A stretch of 64,000 bases of DNA from Cycas panzhihuaensis (lineage: Eukaryota; Cycadophyta), in the NCBI GenBank assembly GCA_023213395.1, contig CM041465.1, positions 180,303,741 to 180,367,740 on the forward strand, written 5' to 3'. This document shows, piece after piece, positions 44,568 to 56,425 of the stretch (within the stretch, counting starts at the first letter, position 1; each line of letters opens with the position of its first letter). A model generated the notes under the pieces. The model saw only the letters and a program-made list of their open reading frames with translations, was not told the origin of the DNA and ran no database searches. A program made the translations under genes and the position numbers.

Positions 44568-47500
44568 TCCTCCCATAATGTTTAATATCCTTGAATCTTG
44601 ATCTTGAGACTTCATGTCTTCATCTTGTATGCTGGCACCTATAACTTATAACTGTCATTTGTATCCTATATGCAGTATCACCTATAACCTGTATCTTGTA
44701 ATCTATTTCTTGTATCTCGTATCCTATAACCTATTTCTTGTATCCTGTATATTATGGGTGAATTCATCACACCGTAAGGCTCGAGCAGAGCTTCCATATT
44801 AATCACCAAAATTATTTGTAACCTGTAAAAGACCTGTAACTATATGTTATCTCCATAAACCTATATAAGAAGTGTTTTGTATACATCTTCATATTTTCAC
44901 CTATGTGGTGGCTACTTTCAATCTATATTAAGTTGTCCATCAAATCAAACAAAATGATACATGAGTCCATATAAAACAAAATCCATCTATCGAATACATG
45001 GGTGACCAATCACTGTAATCACTAATTTACTAGGAAATTACTTCAAGTACATGGTTTATCTTCTTTCTAAATTACTTGTAGGATTGATAAAGTTTTATTA
45101 GCTAGATTAAGTCAATAGCTGGATAATCTTAAACTATCAACTCTATGACCATGCCAAACTACTTAATCATGGTAACTTAATTATAACAAAGCAATTGTGT
45201 TTAACATCTAACTAAATAACATAAACTACTTCAATAACCATGTGATCTATATGTTTGGTTAGGGTTTTTGTCATTTCGCTAAATCAAATATAATTTGTCA
45301 AGGGGCAAATGAAAGACTAGCATATCAAAGATGTCTCATGTCATAATTTTATCAAAACTTTGTTACTTAATAAAAGTTTTCAACTGAAATGGGCCTCAAA
45401 ATGTCATAAATAAGCTTTAAAATACTTAATTTTAAACCAAACTATAATAATCATCCACCATTCTTTAAAAATAAGTTCACTGTCATGTTTAGAGCCATGA
45501 AAAATATTAGAATTGACTAATTTTTTTTTGAAAATTGATATAAAATTCACCAAAAATGATATTTTAATCCTTTGAATCAACTTTAGCCCAAAATTTCTCT
45601 ATCTTCTACTATCTAAAGTAGGTTGTGTGACTGTCTTGAAGTCATCTTTCCAATGCAACTAACGACATTTGAATTTGATACTTCTGTGACAAGTTATGAA
45701 GCAAAAGATGCTAGTATGCTAAGAAATAGTGTGCGGTCCTTTAGAAAATAATTACGGAACTGAACTTTTAATTAAATTTCAAATATAATTAAAAAAAATA
45801 AATAAAAAACTATCCAATCTGATTTATTGATATTTGACATTTCCCCCATTAATAGTTTATCTCCTAGTCAAATTAGGTCTCCATGTGACCACCTATTAAT
45901 ACCTAAAGGAAATTTGAAACGGTTGAAATTTTATAAAATCTAATTAAATTTCATAAATCAAACACAAATGTTTTTAGGTTTTAAAAAAATCAAAATCAAT
46001 GACAAAAAAAAATGATCCACTTGTAGCTGAATGAGATTGATCTAAATAGTGATCACAGTAGGCAGATTGTGGCAATGTTGGGTGGCTCTACATAATTGAA
46101 ATTCTAAAAAAATTAAGAGAAATCTCTCTGCGACTACCATAATTTCTCTAGATATAGATTTTCATAGTGAGTACGTGAATCATTCGGGTGAAAATCCTCT
46201 ATGTGTTCATACATTTACGAACATATACATATGTGAATTCAAAACTATGGTCATATGAGAATTGTAGACTACATATTAATGGCATTTGGGTGACTCTATA
46301 GATGATGGATGACTGGTTATTAAAATGATCTAGATTACATGATGTGTGGTGATGTATCATGCATGCTACACAATATAACTAGGCATTCCTTTAGTTAACG
46401 ACAACTGTGACTAGGTGACAAATAGTTATGACTACATTTTCTAATCTGGTGACATCTGTAATGTGGGCAGATTTTAGGCATGATCAATCTGCCTGTTAGG
46501 GTTGGACTGCACTTAACTGTGTAGGATTTATCTCTTCTCTTTGTGTGGTGTTATCTTCTATGATGCTTTTGTGAATGTTTCATGTGCAACTTAGGGTTAT
46601 ACTAAGCAGTTAGTAATCTTTTGCTTGTTTGCCTATATGTGGGAATTGTTTAGGCGATTATTAATCTATGGATCCTCTGCATGTGAACACCAAATGATAG
46701 CTCTGTTCTATGTATATTTATTAGGGCTACTAAGTGATGTGGAGCAAGCATTAGGGCATCACATCTATGTAATGGTAGGGCCTAAAGGTGTCCATGAGGC
46801 GAGCATTCCATTGGGCAACAATCTCTTATAGATACTGTAAGCATCCAACTTATTTTTCTAGGTAGTTTAGGTATGATCTGAGTGAGGGTTTGGGTGACCA
46901 GATACAAAAGTGAGCTAACTCATATTGTCCCAGCTAGCATAATCAATAGGTTATATAAACTCTACATCCTGACTAAAGTAGCCATAGAATAGGCACATTG
47001 TGATTTCATATGTAGGTAACATATATCATATGAAATAAATAAATATATATGTAATTTATACATGTTCAATATAATCCTTCAAGCCTCATATTGATTCACA
47101 ATAGCTCTTATATAATAATCATCACAAGCTGTTGTAAAATTATAATAATATAAATTTATCCATATGAAAAGAAATTTCATTATGCTATCATCTAGGGTTT
47201 CAGATTTAGTCATAACCCAGGTAGATATGCTCTTAATAAATAATCCATGCCATGTGTATAAATCATCCATATGTTGTAATAAAGAAATTGCCCTTATATA
47301 TAATTCATTATAACTATTACATACCACCTACCTTTCATACTGTCATAAACTACCTATCAATAGGGTGTTATATAGTCCAACTTCTTGTTTCATGATGTAC
47401 TAATGGATTATCTTCATATAGACTAATTTGAGTACTTGTATGCTTCGAATATAGGGCCTAATGTGTGTAAATGAAATGTCCATATAAAATCAATATATAA

Positions 47501-47699
47501 ACATACCATTAGTATCTACTATATAGATTAGACTAACTTCTTCTATCCTATAATCTATCATGCAAGTCATCGACATATGAATATATTGGCTTATTAAGAA
47601 CTTCTTCATAAGTGGCTCCTATCAAAGGCTCGATGGGCTTAAATCTAGATTAGCAAGATCTTCACCTCACCATAGTAACATGGATGTAACATTACTTCA
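44568..47699 (-). other. array internal region 3 (3132 bp)
   Basis: Inner-type sequence with the minisatellite at about 44633-44753 and the conserved small frame at 47079-47327. The primer binding site beside LTR D has been deleted: the sequence runs ATTACTTCATGTTAAAAT with no TTTGATACCA. Confidence 0.85.
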
Positions 47700-48137
47700 T
47701 GTTAAAATAAGAGATGCATACATGGCTCTGATACCATGTTAAAAATAGAGATGCAATAATGTGAACTCATGAGTATAAAACATCAAACATATAAAGTAAA
47801 CATCATCAAACATAATCATCACCACAAGATGGGTAAGATTTATATGTGGAAATCCCAGTGTGGGAAGAAAACCCATGAGAGAAGGTGGAGTTAAAACTCC
47901 ACTTATGATCATGAGGATTACATCCTTTTTCTCTCTTTTTTCTCAAGTTCTCAAGTGGTGAGAGTATAAATATATAGTGATAATCACCTTATGAGTACCC
48001 TATCACATGCAATAAGCCTTTCCCTCATCCAATAGTGGGATAACATGGATATATGTATATCTCGCATATCTTGAAGTAGGTGAATGGTGGGAAGTGCATG
48101 TGTACAATAAGCCCACATTAAACATTATGTTTCAACA
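47700..48137 (-). repeat. array LTR D (inner)
   Basis: 438 bp, inner-type variants, very similar to LTR C. Confidence 0.9.
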
Positions 48138-51100
48138 TCCTCCCATAATGTTTAATATCCTTGAATCTTGATCTTGAGTCTTCTTGTCTTCATCTTGTAT
48201 GCTAGCACCTATAACTTGTAATTGTCATCTGTATCCTATATGCAGTATCACCTATAACCTGTATCTTATAACTTGTTTCCTATATCCTATATCCTGTAAC
48301 CTATTTCCTATATCCTGTATGTTATGGGTGAATTGATCATACTGTAAGGCTTGAGCAGAGCTTCCATATTAATCACCAAAATTATCAATAACCTGTAAAA
48401 GACTTGTAACTATATGCTATCTCCATATACCTATATAAGAAGTCTTTTGTATACATCTTCATATTTTCACTTGTGTGGTGGCCGCTTTTAATCTATATTA
48501 AGTTGTCCATCAAATCAAATAAAATGATATATGAGTCTGTATAAAATAAAATCCATCTATCGAATACATGAGTGATCAATCACTATAATCGCCAGTTACT
48601 AGGAAATTACTTCAAGTACATGGTTCATCTTCTTTCTAAATTGCTTGTAGGACTAATAAAGTTTTATCAGCTAGATTAAGTTAATAGCTAAATAATCTTA
48701 AACAATCAACTCTACGACCATGCCAAACTGCTTAGTCATGGTAAGTTAATTATAACAAAGCAATTGTGTTTAACATCGAACTAAATAACATAAACTACTT
48801 CAATAACCATGTGATCTATATGTTTGGTTAGGGCTTTTATCATTTACTAAACCAAATATGATGTTGTGAAGGGGGAAATGAAAGACTAGCATATCAAAGA
48901 TGTCTCATGTCATAATTTCATCAAATCTTTATTACTTAATAAAAAATTTCAACTAAAATAGGCCTCAAATTATCATAAATAGGCCTTAAAATACTTAATT
49001 TTAAACCAAACTATAATAATCATCCACCATTCTTTAAAAATAAGTTCACCATCATGTTTGGAGCCATGAAAAATATTAGAATTAACTAATATTTTTTTGA
49101 AAATTGATATAAAATTCACCCAAAATGATGTTTTAATCCTTTGCATCAACTTTACCCTAGAATTTCTTTGTCTTCTACTGTCTAAAGTAGGTTGTCTGAC
49201 CGTCTCAAAGTCATCTTTCTAACTCAACTAACGACATCTAAATCTGATATTTCTGTGAGAAATTATGAAGAAAAAAATTCCAGTATGCCAAGAAATAGTA
49301 CGTGGTCCTTTAGAAAATAATTATAGAACTGAACTTTTAATCAAAATATAAATATAATTAAAAAATAAATAAAAAACTATCTAATCTGATTTATTGACAT
49401 TTGACATTTCCCCCCTTAATAGTTTAGCCCCCAGTTGAATTAGGTCTCCATGTGACCACCCATTAATACCTAAGGGGCCAAAATCAAATTTGAAATTTTA
49501 TAAAATCCAATTAAATTTCATAAATCAAACACAAATATTTTTAGGTTTTAAAAAAATCAAAATTAATGACAAATGAAACGATCCACCTGTAGCTAAATGA
49601 GATTGATTTAAATAATAATCGCAACAGGTGGATCGTGGTGATGTTGGGCGACTTTACATAATCAAAGTTCTAAAAAATTTAAGAGAAATCTCTCTATGAT
49701 TGCCATTATTTCTCTGGATCTAGATTTGTATAGTGAGTACATGAATCATCTTGGTGAACATCCTCTGTGTGTATATACATTTACGAACATATACATATGC
49801 GAATTTAGATCTGTGATCATATGCAAACTGCAGACTACATATTGATGGCATTTGGGTGACTCTATAGATGATGGGCAACTGGTTATTGAAATGAACTAGA
49901 TTGTGTGATGTGTGGTGATGTATCATGCCTGCTACATAATATAACTAGGTGTTCCTTTGGTTAATGATAACTGTGACCAGGTGATACATAGCTATGACTA
50001 TAGTTTCCAATTAGATGACATCTGTAACGTGGGTAGCTTTTAGGCATGATCAATTTACTTGTTAGGGTTGGACTACACTTAACTGTGTAGGATTTATCTC
50101 TTCTCACTATGTGGTGTTATCTTTTATGGCACTTTCGTGAATGTTTCAGGCACAACTTAGGGTTATACTAAGCATCTAATAAGCTTCTGCTTGTTCACCT
50201 ATGTGTGGGAACTATTTACACAATTATCAATCTATGGATCCTCTACATGTTAACACTAAATGATAACTATATTCTATATATATTCATTGAGGCTACTTAG
50301 TGATGTGGAGCAAGCATTAGGGCATCGTGTCTATGTGATGGTAGGGTCTAAAGGTGTCCATGAGGCGAGCATTCCATCGGGTAACAATCTCCTATGGATA
50401 TTGCAAGCATCCAACTTATTTTTCTAGCCAGTTTGGGTATGATCTAAGTTAGGGTTTGGGTGATCAGACATAAAAGTGAGCTAACTCATATTGTACCAGC
50501 TAGCATAATTAACTAGTTATATAAACTTTGCATCCTAACTGGAGTATCCATAGCATAGGCACATTATGATTTCATATGTAGGTAATATATATCATATGCA
50601 TCAAATAAATATATATGTAATTTATACATGTTCAACATAATCCTTCAAGCCTTATATTGATTCACAATAACACTTATATAATGATCATCACAAGGCATTG
50701 TAAAATTGTAACAATATAAATTTATCCATATGAAAAGAAATTTCATTATGCCATCATCTAGGGTTTGAGATTTAGTCATAACCCAGGTAGATATGCTCTT
50801 AATAAACAATACAAGCCATGCGTATAAATCATCCATATATTGTAATAAAGAAATTACCCTTATATGTAATTCATTATAACTATTATATACCACATACCTT
50901 TCATACTGTCATAAACTACCTATCAACAAGGTGTTATATAGGTTAGCTTCTTGTTTCATGATGTACTAATGGATTATCCTCATATAGACTACTTTGAGTA
51001 CTTGTATGCTTTGAATATGATGCCCAACATGCATAAATGAAATGTCCACATAAAATCAATATATAAACATACCATCAGTATCTGTTGTATATGACTAGAC

Positions 51101-51270
51101 TAGCTTCTTCTATCCTATAATCTATCGTGCAAGTCATTGGTATATGAATATACTGGCTTATCAAGAACTTCTTCATAAGTGGCTCCTGTTAAAGGCTCAA
51201 CAGTCTAATCTGGATTAACAAGATCTTCACCTCACCATAGCAGCTTGGATGCAACACTACTTTGATACCA
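48138..51270 (-). other. array internal region 4 (3133 bp), mosaic
   Basis: The left few hundred bases resemble internal regions 2/3 (CCATCTATCGAATACATG, CATATTTTCAC). From about 48.8 kb rightward, diagnostic sites match internal region 1 (ATGATGTTGTGAAGG, TTCACCATCATGTTTGGAGC, TTTGCATCAAC). It therefore looks recombinant. The minisatellite is at about 48204-48322, the conserved small frame at 50645-50893, and the primer binding site at about 51259-51270. Confidence 0.8.
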
Positions 51271-51705
51271 TGTTAAAATAAGAGATGCATGCATAACTAT
51301 GATACCATGTTAAAAATAAAGATGCAATAATATGAACTCATGAGTATAAAACATCAAACATGTAAAGTAAACATCATCAAACATAATCAACACCATAAGA
51401 TGGACAAGATTTATACGTGAAAAATCCAGTGTGAGAAAATCCACGGGAAAATGTGGAGTTAGGACTCCACTTATGATCATAAGGATCACATCTTTCTCCT
51501 CTCTCCTTTCTCAAGTTTTCAAGAGATGAGAGTACAAATATATAGTGATAATTACCTCATGAGTAGCCTATTATATACAATGAGCCTTTATATCATCCAA
51601 TAGTGGGATAGCATAAATATATGTGTATCTCATATATCTCGAAGTAGGTGAATGGTGGGAAGTGTATGTGTGCAATAAGCCCACATTAAACATTATGTTT
51701 TAACA
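51271..51705 (-). repeat. array LTR E (outer, 5' LTR)
   Basis: 435 bp, outer-type variants like LTR A, although it has accumulated many private substitutions. Confidence 0.9.
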
Positions 51706-51710
51706 GTATG
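51706..51710. repeat. right target-site duplication of the array
   Basis: GTATG, identical to 36932-36936. Confidence 0.85.
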
Positions 51711-51785
51711 ATCAATTAATGTACCCTTTCATAATTAAACAATACTTTATTAAGGTAAAGATACTTGATTAGGCACATAGTAACA
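51711..51785 (-). repeat. start of the probable gypsy-B 3' LTR, interrupted by the array
   Basis: On the minus strand the gypsy-B reading frame is followed by AAGAAGGGGAG and then TGTTACTATGTGCC, the look of a polypurine tract and LTR start. The LTR would continue left of the array below 36937, but its end is not identified. Confidence 0.45.
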
Positions 51786-52015
51786 CTCCCCTTCTTAAAA
51801 TGTTTTACTCTTAAAGTGTCTTCAATGTTAGAATATTTTTATAAAATTTATTAGACTCCTAAGAAGCATCCTCAGATGGTAATTTTTTCTACTTAACAAA
51901 GTACTCCAGAATTTATCTTGAATACAATTTTTTTATTTGTGAATCTAAAATTACTTATAGAGCTAAGATTAATTACCTTTCATTATCAATTTTTGCTATT
52001 ATCATTTTTCGTAGT
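51786..52015 (-). pseudogene. gypsy-B polyprotein C-terminus
   Basis: The minus strand reads EYFVK-KKLPSEDAS-ES and further residues typical of the end of plant chromovirus polyproteins (relatives read EYLVKWKxLPxEDATWE), with Trp codons turned into TAG/TAA. It continues gypsy-B integrase (59571-60320) across the copia-2 insertion. Confidence 0.6.
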
Positions 52016-52020
52016 ATTTT
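52016..52020. repeat. left target-site duplication of copia-2
   Basis: ATTTT, identical to 59571-59575. Confidence 0.85.
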
Positions 52021-52317
52021 TGAAAAGAGTGGATCTATCCTTCATTTCCATGCACTAAACACAAAGGCGAACATGGGAGAAAGAGAGACTTGAGAGAAAG
52101 AAAGTAACTCTCACAAAATGGGGAGGTAAGAATGAATCTCCTCCATTGAGCTTTACTTTTATATTGAGAGAGGGAGCATTAGAGTTAGGCAAAATAAAAT
52201 TACACATAATGCACATGAAAGTGTATTTCACTTAAGTGATCTAATTTAAAGTTCACTTAAGACCCTTTTTCGAAATAATCAACTAATGTAATGACCTTAT
52301 GTCATTCACCCTTTTCA
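52021..52317 (-). repeat. copia-2 3' LTR (297 bp)
   Basis: On the plus strand it runs from TGAAAAGAGTGG to CCCTTTTCA. It is colinear with 59274-59570. Confidence 0.95.
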
Positions 52318-52329
52318 GTCTCCCCCTTA
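52318..52329 (-). other. copia-2 polypurine tract
   Basis: Minus strand TTAAGGGGGAGAC directly before the LTR. Confidence 0.85.
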
Positions 52330-52750
52330 ATGGTCGAAAGTCATTTCATCCTATTTTATTCTATCCTATGAGGTCTTCATTTGAGCCTCTTATAAAGCAA
52401 ACTACTATGACACTTTTGTGGGAAACCCTCATGGGGAAGAAAACCCACAAATTTTCTAATTTACTAACCTGGCTTAGGCATCTCTTTAAATGTATCCAGA
52501 TAGCCAATTAGTACAATGAATTTTGTAGCTAAAATCTACTAAGTCTCCATATACCATTTGGTCATCCCCCATGCCCTTTCGGGTTTTCACTGGTTTCAAT
52601 TTTCCAAAATGATACAACCCTTATCCTTTTGCATCCACATGGGATTTTCACAAATGGGATAGAGCACAGACTTACTCTTGTCCTTCCGTGCCTACAAGGG
52701 GTTTTCACGAATGAGATAGAGTATGATGGTCCTATTGTCATCTCCTTCAA
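52330..52750 (-). other. copia-2 3' non-coding region with three repeat units
   Basis: The minus strand carries the same three GAAAA-CCC...GGG-type units as copia-1, at about 52680-52715, 52620-52660 and 52560-52600. A single TAAGT at 52670-52674 marks the site that gypsy-C occupies in copia-1. Confidence 0.8.
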
Positions 52751-54146
52751 TCAATCAGAGATGGATGCCCTAAGGCCGAGTTGCTTTCAGAACTGTTTAA
52801 ACTTCACCCTCTTCAGTGGTTTGGTGAAGATATCAGCCACTTGATCTACTGTGGGGTAGTACTCTAATTGAATTGTGCCATCATGAACTAGTTCTCTAAT
52901 CCTATGGACTTTTATACTTATATATTTGGTATGATCATGAAATACAGGATTTTTAGCCATCTAGATTATAAATTGATTATCTACATGTAAGCTATTAGAA
53001 CTTGTTTGGGTGGCATTTAATGTATTCAATAATTTTCTAAGCCATATCACCTCCTTGCTTGTCTCAGAAGCAGCAATGTACTCAGCTTCGATAGTTGAGT
53101 CTGCAACTATCTTCTGCCATCTAGATCTCCATGATATTGGTGTTGTTCCAACAAATGTTATATACCTAGGCGTAGATCTTCCTGTGTCTTTATCTCCAGC
53201 AAAGTCTAAGTCTGTGTATACATAAAGTTTAAATTCTGCATTGGGTTCATACAATAGACCATATTTGCTAGTCGTCTTTAGGTACCTCAACACTCATATT
53301 ACAGCTTGCCAATGATTCTGCTTAGGATTTATCATGAATCTTACAAGAATGTTGAGGAGAGTGTGCAATATCTGGCCTTGTGTTGGTAGTATAGATGAGA
53401 CTACCTATATGTTGCCTATAGAGTGTTGCGTCTGCCTCCCTATTGTCACCATCAACTGAAAGTTTAATATTAGGCTCCATAGGTGTATACATTGGTCAAG
53501 CATCTTCCAACTGAAACTTTGTCAAAAGATTGTTGATATATTTTTCTTGGGAGAGAAAGATTTTTCCATCCTTTTGAGTTACTTCAATTCCCAAGTAATA
53601 TTTCATCAACCCGAGGTCAGACAATTCAAAGGTTTTAACAAGGTCCTTCTTCAGTTGGGTGATTACCTGTTCACTATTCCCCATTATGAGCATGTCATCC
53701 ATAAAGATTAAGAGGTAAGTGACTTTATCATTTTGGCACTTGATGAATAATGTTGCATCAATATCTTGATAGTCATAAACCTCATATCCAAGTTGCCTCA
53801 TTCTTTCAGACAACTTGGTAAACCAAGCACGAGGGGCTTGCTTTAGGCTGTACAAGGACTTTTTAAGCATGCAAACTTTATCTTCCTGACCGTCAATCTC
53901 GTATCCTTTTGGCTGAGCCATGTAAATTTCTTCTTTAAGGTCCCCATTGAGAAATGTGGTCTTAACATTGAGTTGGTGGATTTTCCAACCCTGTTAAGCA
54001 GCCAAGGCTACAAGAGTTCTGATTGTAGGCCACTTGGTTGTAGGAGCAAAGATTTCAGTGTAGTCAATGCCTTCCCTTTGCATGAATCCTTTTGCTACCA
54101 ACCTCGCCTTATGTTTTTCTAGGGTGCCATCTGATCCAACCTCGCC
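52751..54146 (-). pseudogene. copia-2 reverse transcriptase and RNase H
   Basis: Open pieces 53496-53921 and 52961-53293 carry [20 protein letters not shown], the catalytic LIFMDDMLIMG, LGLMKYYLGIEV, and RNase H segments AEYIAASETSKEVIWL and LHVDNQ. The polyprotein ends LGLRASISD with TGA at 52751-52753. A direct duplication of about 38 bp at 54100-54160 (AACCTCGCCTTAT...CTAG twice) and TAG/TAA codons break the RT N-terminal part. Non-functional. Confidence 0.9.
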
Positions 54147-55900
54147 TTATATTTTTCTAGAATACTTATTTTTGAACACCCATTTATTTTGAACTACCTT
54201 TCTTCCAAGTGGTAGATCGACAAGCTCCCATGTATCATTTTTAATAAGTGATTGATACTCTTCATTTATGGCATTTCTCCAAGCTATATGCTTTACAACT
54301 TCTTGGTACATTAGGGGCTCTTCATTAAGAGTAAGATGTAGTTCTGCTGGTTCAAGCTCAACGGAAAATGATTCATTCATCCTTGCTCTATGGGCACTTC
54401 TAGTGCCAGTTTTACCTACCTCATATGGTCGCATGTCCTTGTGTAGTTGGTAGGCTTCACGGAAACATTGAGTTGGGAATGAGGTTTTCATTTCCACAAC
54501 CTCTTGATCTTCATTTTGATCTTGAAAAGGATCATGTGAAATATTTGGCATGAAGGTAGTTGACGATGCTGGAGAAGATGGGCCAGCCACATATATTGGA
54601 GAAGATGATCCTTCTGCTATGGCTTTACCTTTATCAACTTGGCTGTTCACAAATGATGGTGTTAGACGTATACACATTGGCTTGGAGTCACATCTTGTAC
54701 CCTTTGAGGCTCTATTATCAGATTCCAAGATTTTAAGCAACTGTTCAGCATCTCCCCCCCTAAATTTTAGAATCTGGACATCAAATTTAGTGGCATCATT
54801 AAATCGGTATGAAGGCATCTTGGAGTCAAGTCCGAGTAATTGATCTTCAGTCTCTACAAAGATAACATCTCTAGTGATGATGATTTTACGCTGTGAAGGT
54901 ATGAAAACCTTGTATCCCTTTTTGTTCATAGGGTATCCAACAAAGATGCCTTTAATGGCTTTATCTTGGAGCTTATTTCTATGTTCCTACAAAATATGAG
55001 CATAACAAGTAGAGCCAAAAATTCTGAAGTGGGAGATAGAGGGGGTTTGTCTATACCACATTTCATGTGGAGAGGGGCCAAGCTTGGAGGGACTAACAAT
55101 GTTGATGCAATGCACAGCAGTCCAAATAACCTTATCCTAAAGATAGATAGGGACATTCCTATATACCAGCATAGCACGAGCCATATTCATGATGGTCCTG
55201 TTCATGCGCTTGACAACTCCATTTTGCTGGGGTGTACCTGCTACAATGGTTTGATGTTTGATTTCATATTGACGTAGGTACGATTCAAACTCATTGGATA
55301 TGTACTCGCCACCATTATCAGTCCTGAGTATTTTGATCTTGAATCCAGATTCATTTTCCACATGGGCCTTGAAAGCTTGAAACATAGAAAAAGCTTTATC
55401 TTTCTTTGCAATAAAAGCAACCCATACTTTCTTGGTAAAATCATCAATGAAAGTAATATATTACCACTTCTATTTGAGAGAAGGGATGGGTATAGGACCA
55501 TATATATTTGAGTGTACAAGCTATAAAGGTTGGCTAAATTTCCACTGACTATGAGGAAAGCATTGTCTTTGAGATTTAGCAATAATATATACTTCACATT
55601 TAAAGGGCTTAGAGGGGAACTTAGGCAAACCAGGAAGAGTGGCTTGTAGTTCTCTTAAATGATCAATTTTGATATGGCCCATACGAGCATGCCATAGAGA
55701 TGCTTGGGACAACTTTTGAGGAGTCAGGGTTATGGTAAAAATAAATTCATCATCAACATAGTTGGCTTTAGAGGATGGTGAGCCAGTTAGGTGAAAAAGT
55801 TTACCATCAAGAATTCCAGTCATAACCACAGCATTTGAAGGAGGGTGAATGACACAGAGAGTTTGATTGTTTGCAGTTACACTCAGATCAAATCCATGAG
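54147..55900 (-). pseudogene. copia-2 integrase and integrase-RT linker
   Basis: The GAG-pre-integrase block (LWHARMGHIKIDHL, within 55521-55829) is followed by the DDE core with LRTDNGGEYISNEFESYL and VAGTPQQNGVVKRMNR, where relatives have a catalytic Glu (AE) and this copy has Val-Lys. The pieces 55137-55385, 54926-55177 and 54147-54929 lie in shifting frames. The last is a 260-codon open stretch with a Ser/Pro/Asp-rich linker and then the RT start. Non-functional. Confidence 0.88.
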
Positions 55901-56425
55901 AGACAAGGGTGGACAGGGAGGCGGATTACGCTTGAGTAGGAATATATAAAACATCAACAAGTGTAAAATCTGGAAGGCCTGGGAGTTTCAGGCAAATAGT
56001 TCCAAGTCCTTCGACTGGCTGAGATGATTTGTCATCCATATGTACAACACCATGAACTTTAGAGTTAAAATCTTGAAAGAACTGGCAATGACAAGTCATG
56101 TGTTGTGTTACTCCAGTATCCATGATCCACAATGAAGTATTTGAGGTAGCACTATTTGCAACTCCAAGTGGTGAAGGCAAAAGTGAATAAGCATAGCCAC
56201 AATGAGCCTCAATATACTTAGTGGATCTATCAATAACATTTGATGAAGTGGTCCTAATTCTTTGAAGGTGTGCATGAACAAATTGCGTTCCACCAAAATC
56301 ATCTTCAAAAGAAGTATTATCAATATTATGTGCACCATGGCACTATTGATAACTTGGTAGTTTGTTGGTGGCAGTTCTACAATTTTTGGCATAATGTCCT
56401 TTTCTATTACACCTTTAGCACACGA
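55901..56425 (-). pseudogene. copia-2 zinc knuckle and aspartic protease region
   Basis: A protease motif SLWIMDTGVTQHMTCHCQ is readable within 55926-56180; the D-T-G is kept but the following Ala is Val. Upstream, near 56.4 kb, the knuckle reads RCNRKGHYAK after a TAA. A frameshift separates it from gag. Confidence 0.85.

Larger units (their letters stand above)
36937..51705 (-). mobile_element. multimeric non-autonomous LTR element: five LTRs, four internal regions
   Basis: A 14.8 kb head-to-tail array on the minus strand: LTR A, internal 1, LTR B, internal 2, LTR C, internal 3, LTR D, internal 4, LTR E. The period is about 3.57-3.60 kb. LTRs are 435-438 bp with TGTTRAAA...TTTTAACA ends. 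Each internal region has an initiator-Met-type primer binding site at its right end and a polypurine tract at its left end, as a minus-strand LTR element should. No gag, protease, RT or integrase motif is found, so the element is non-autonomous (LARD-like). One TSD, GTATG, bounds the whole array, which fits one insertion expanded in place by recombination. Confidence 0.9.
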
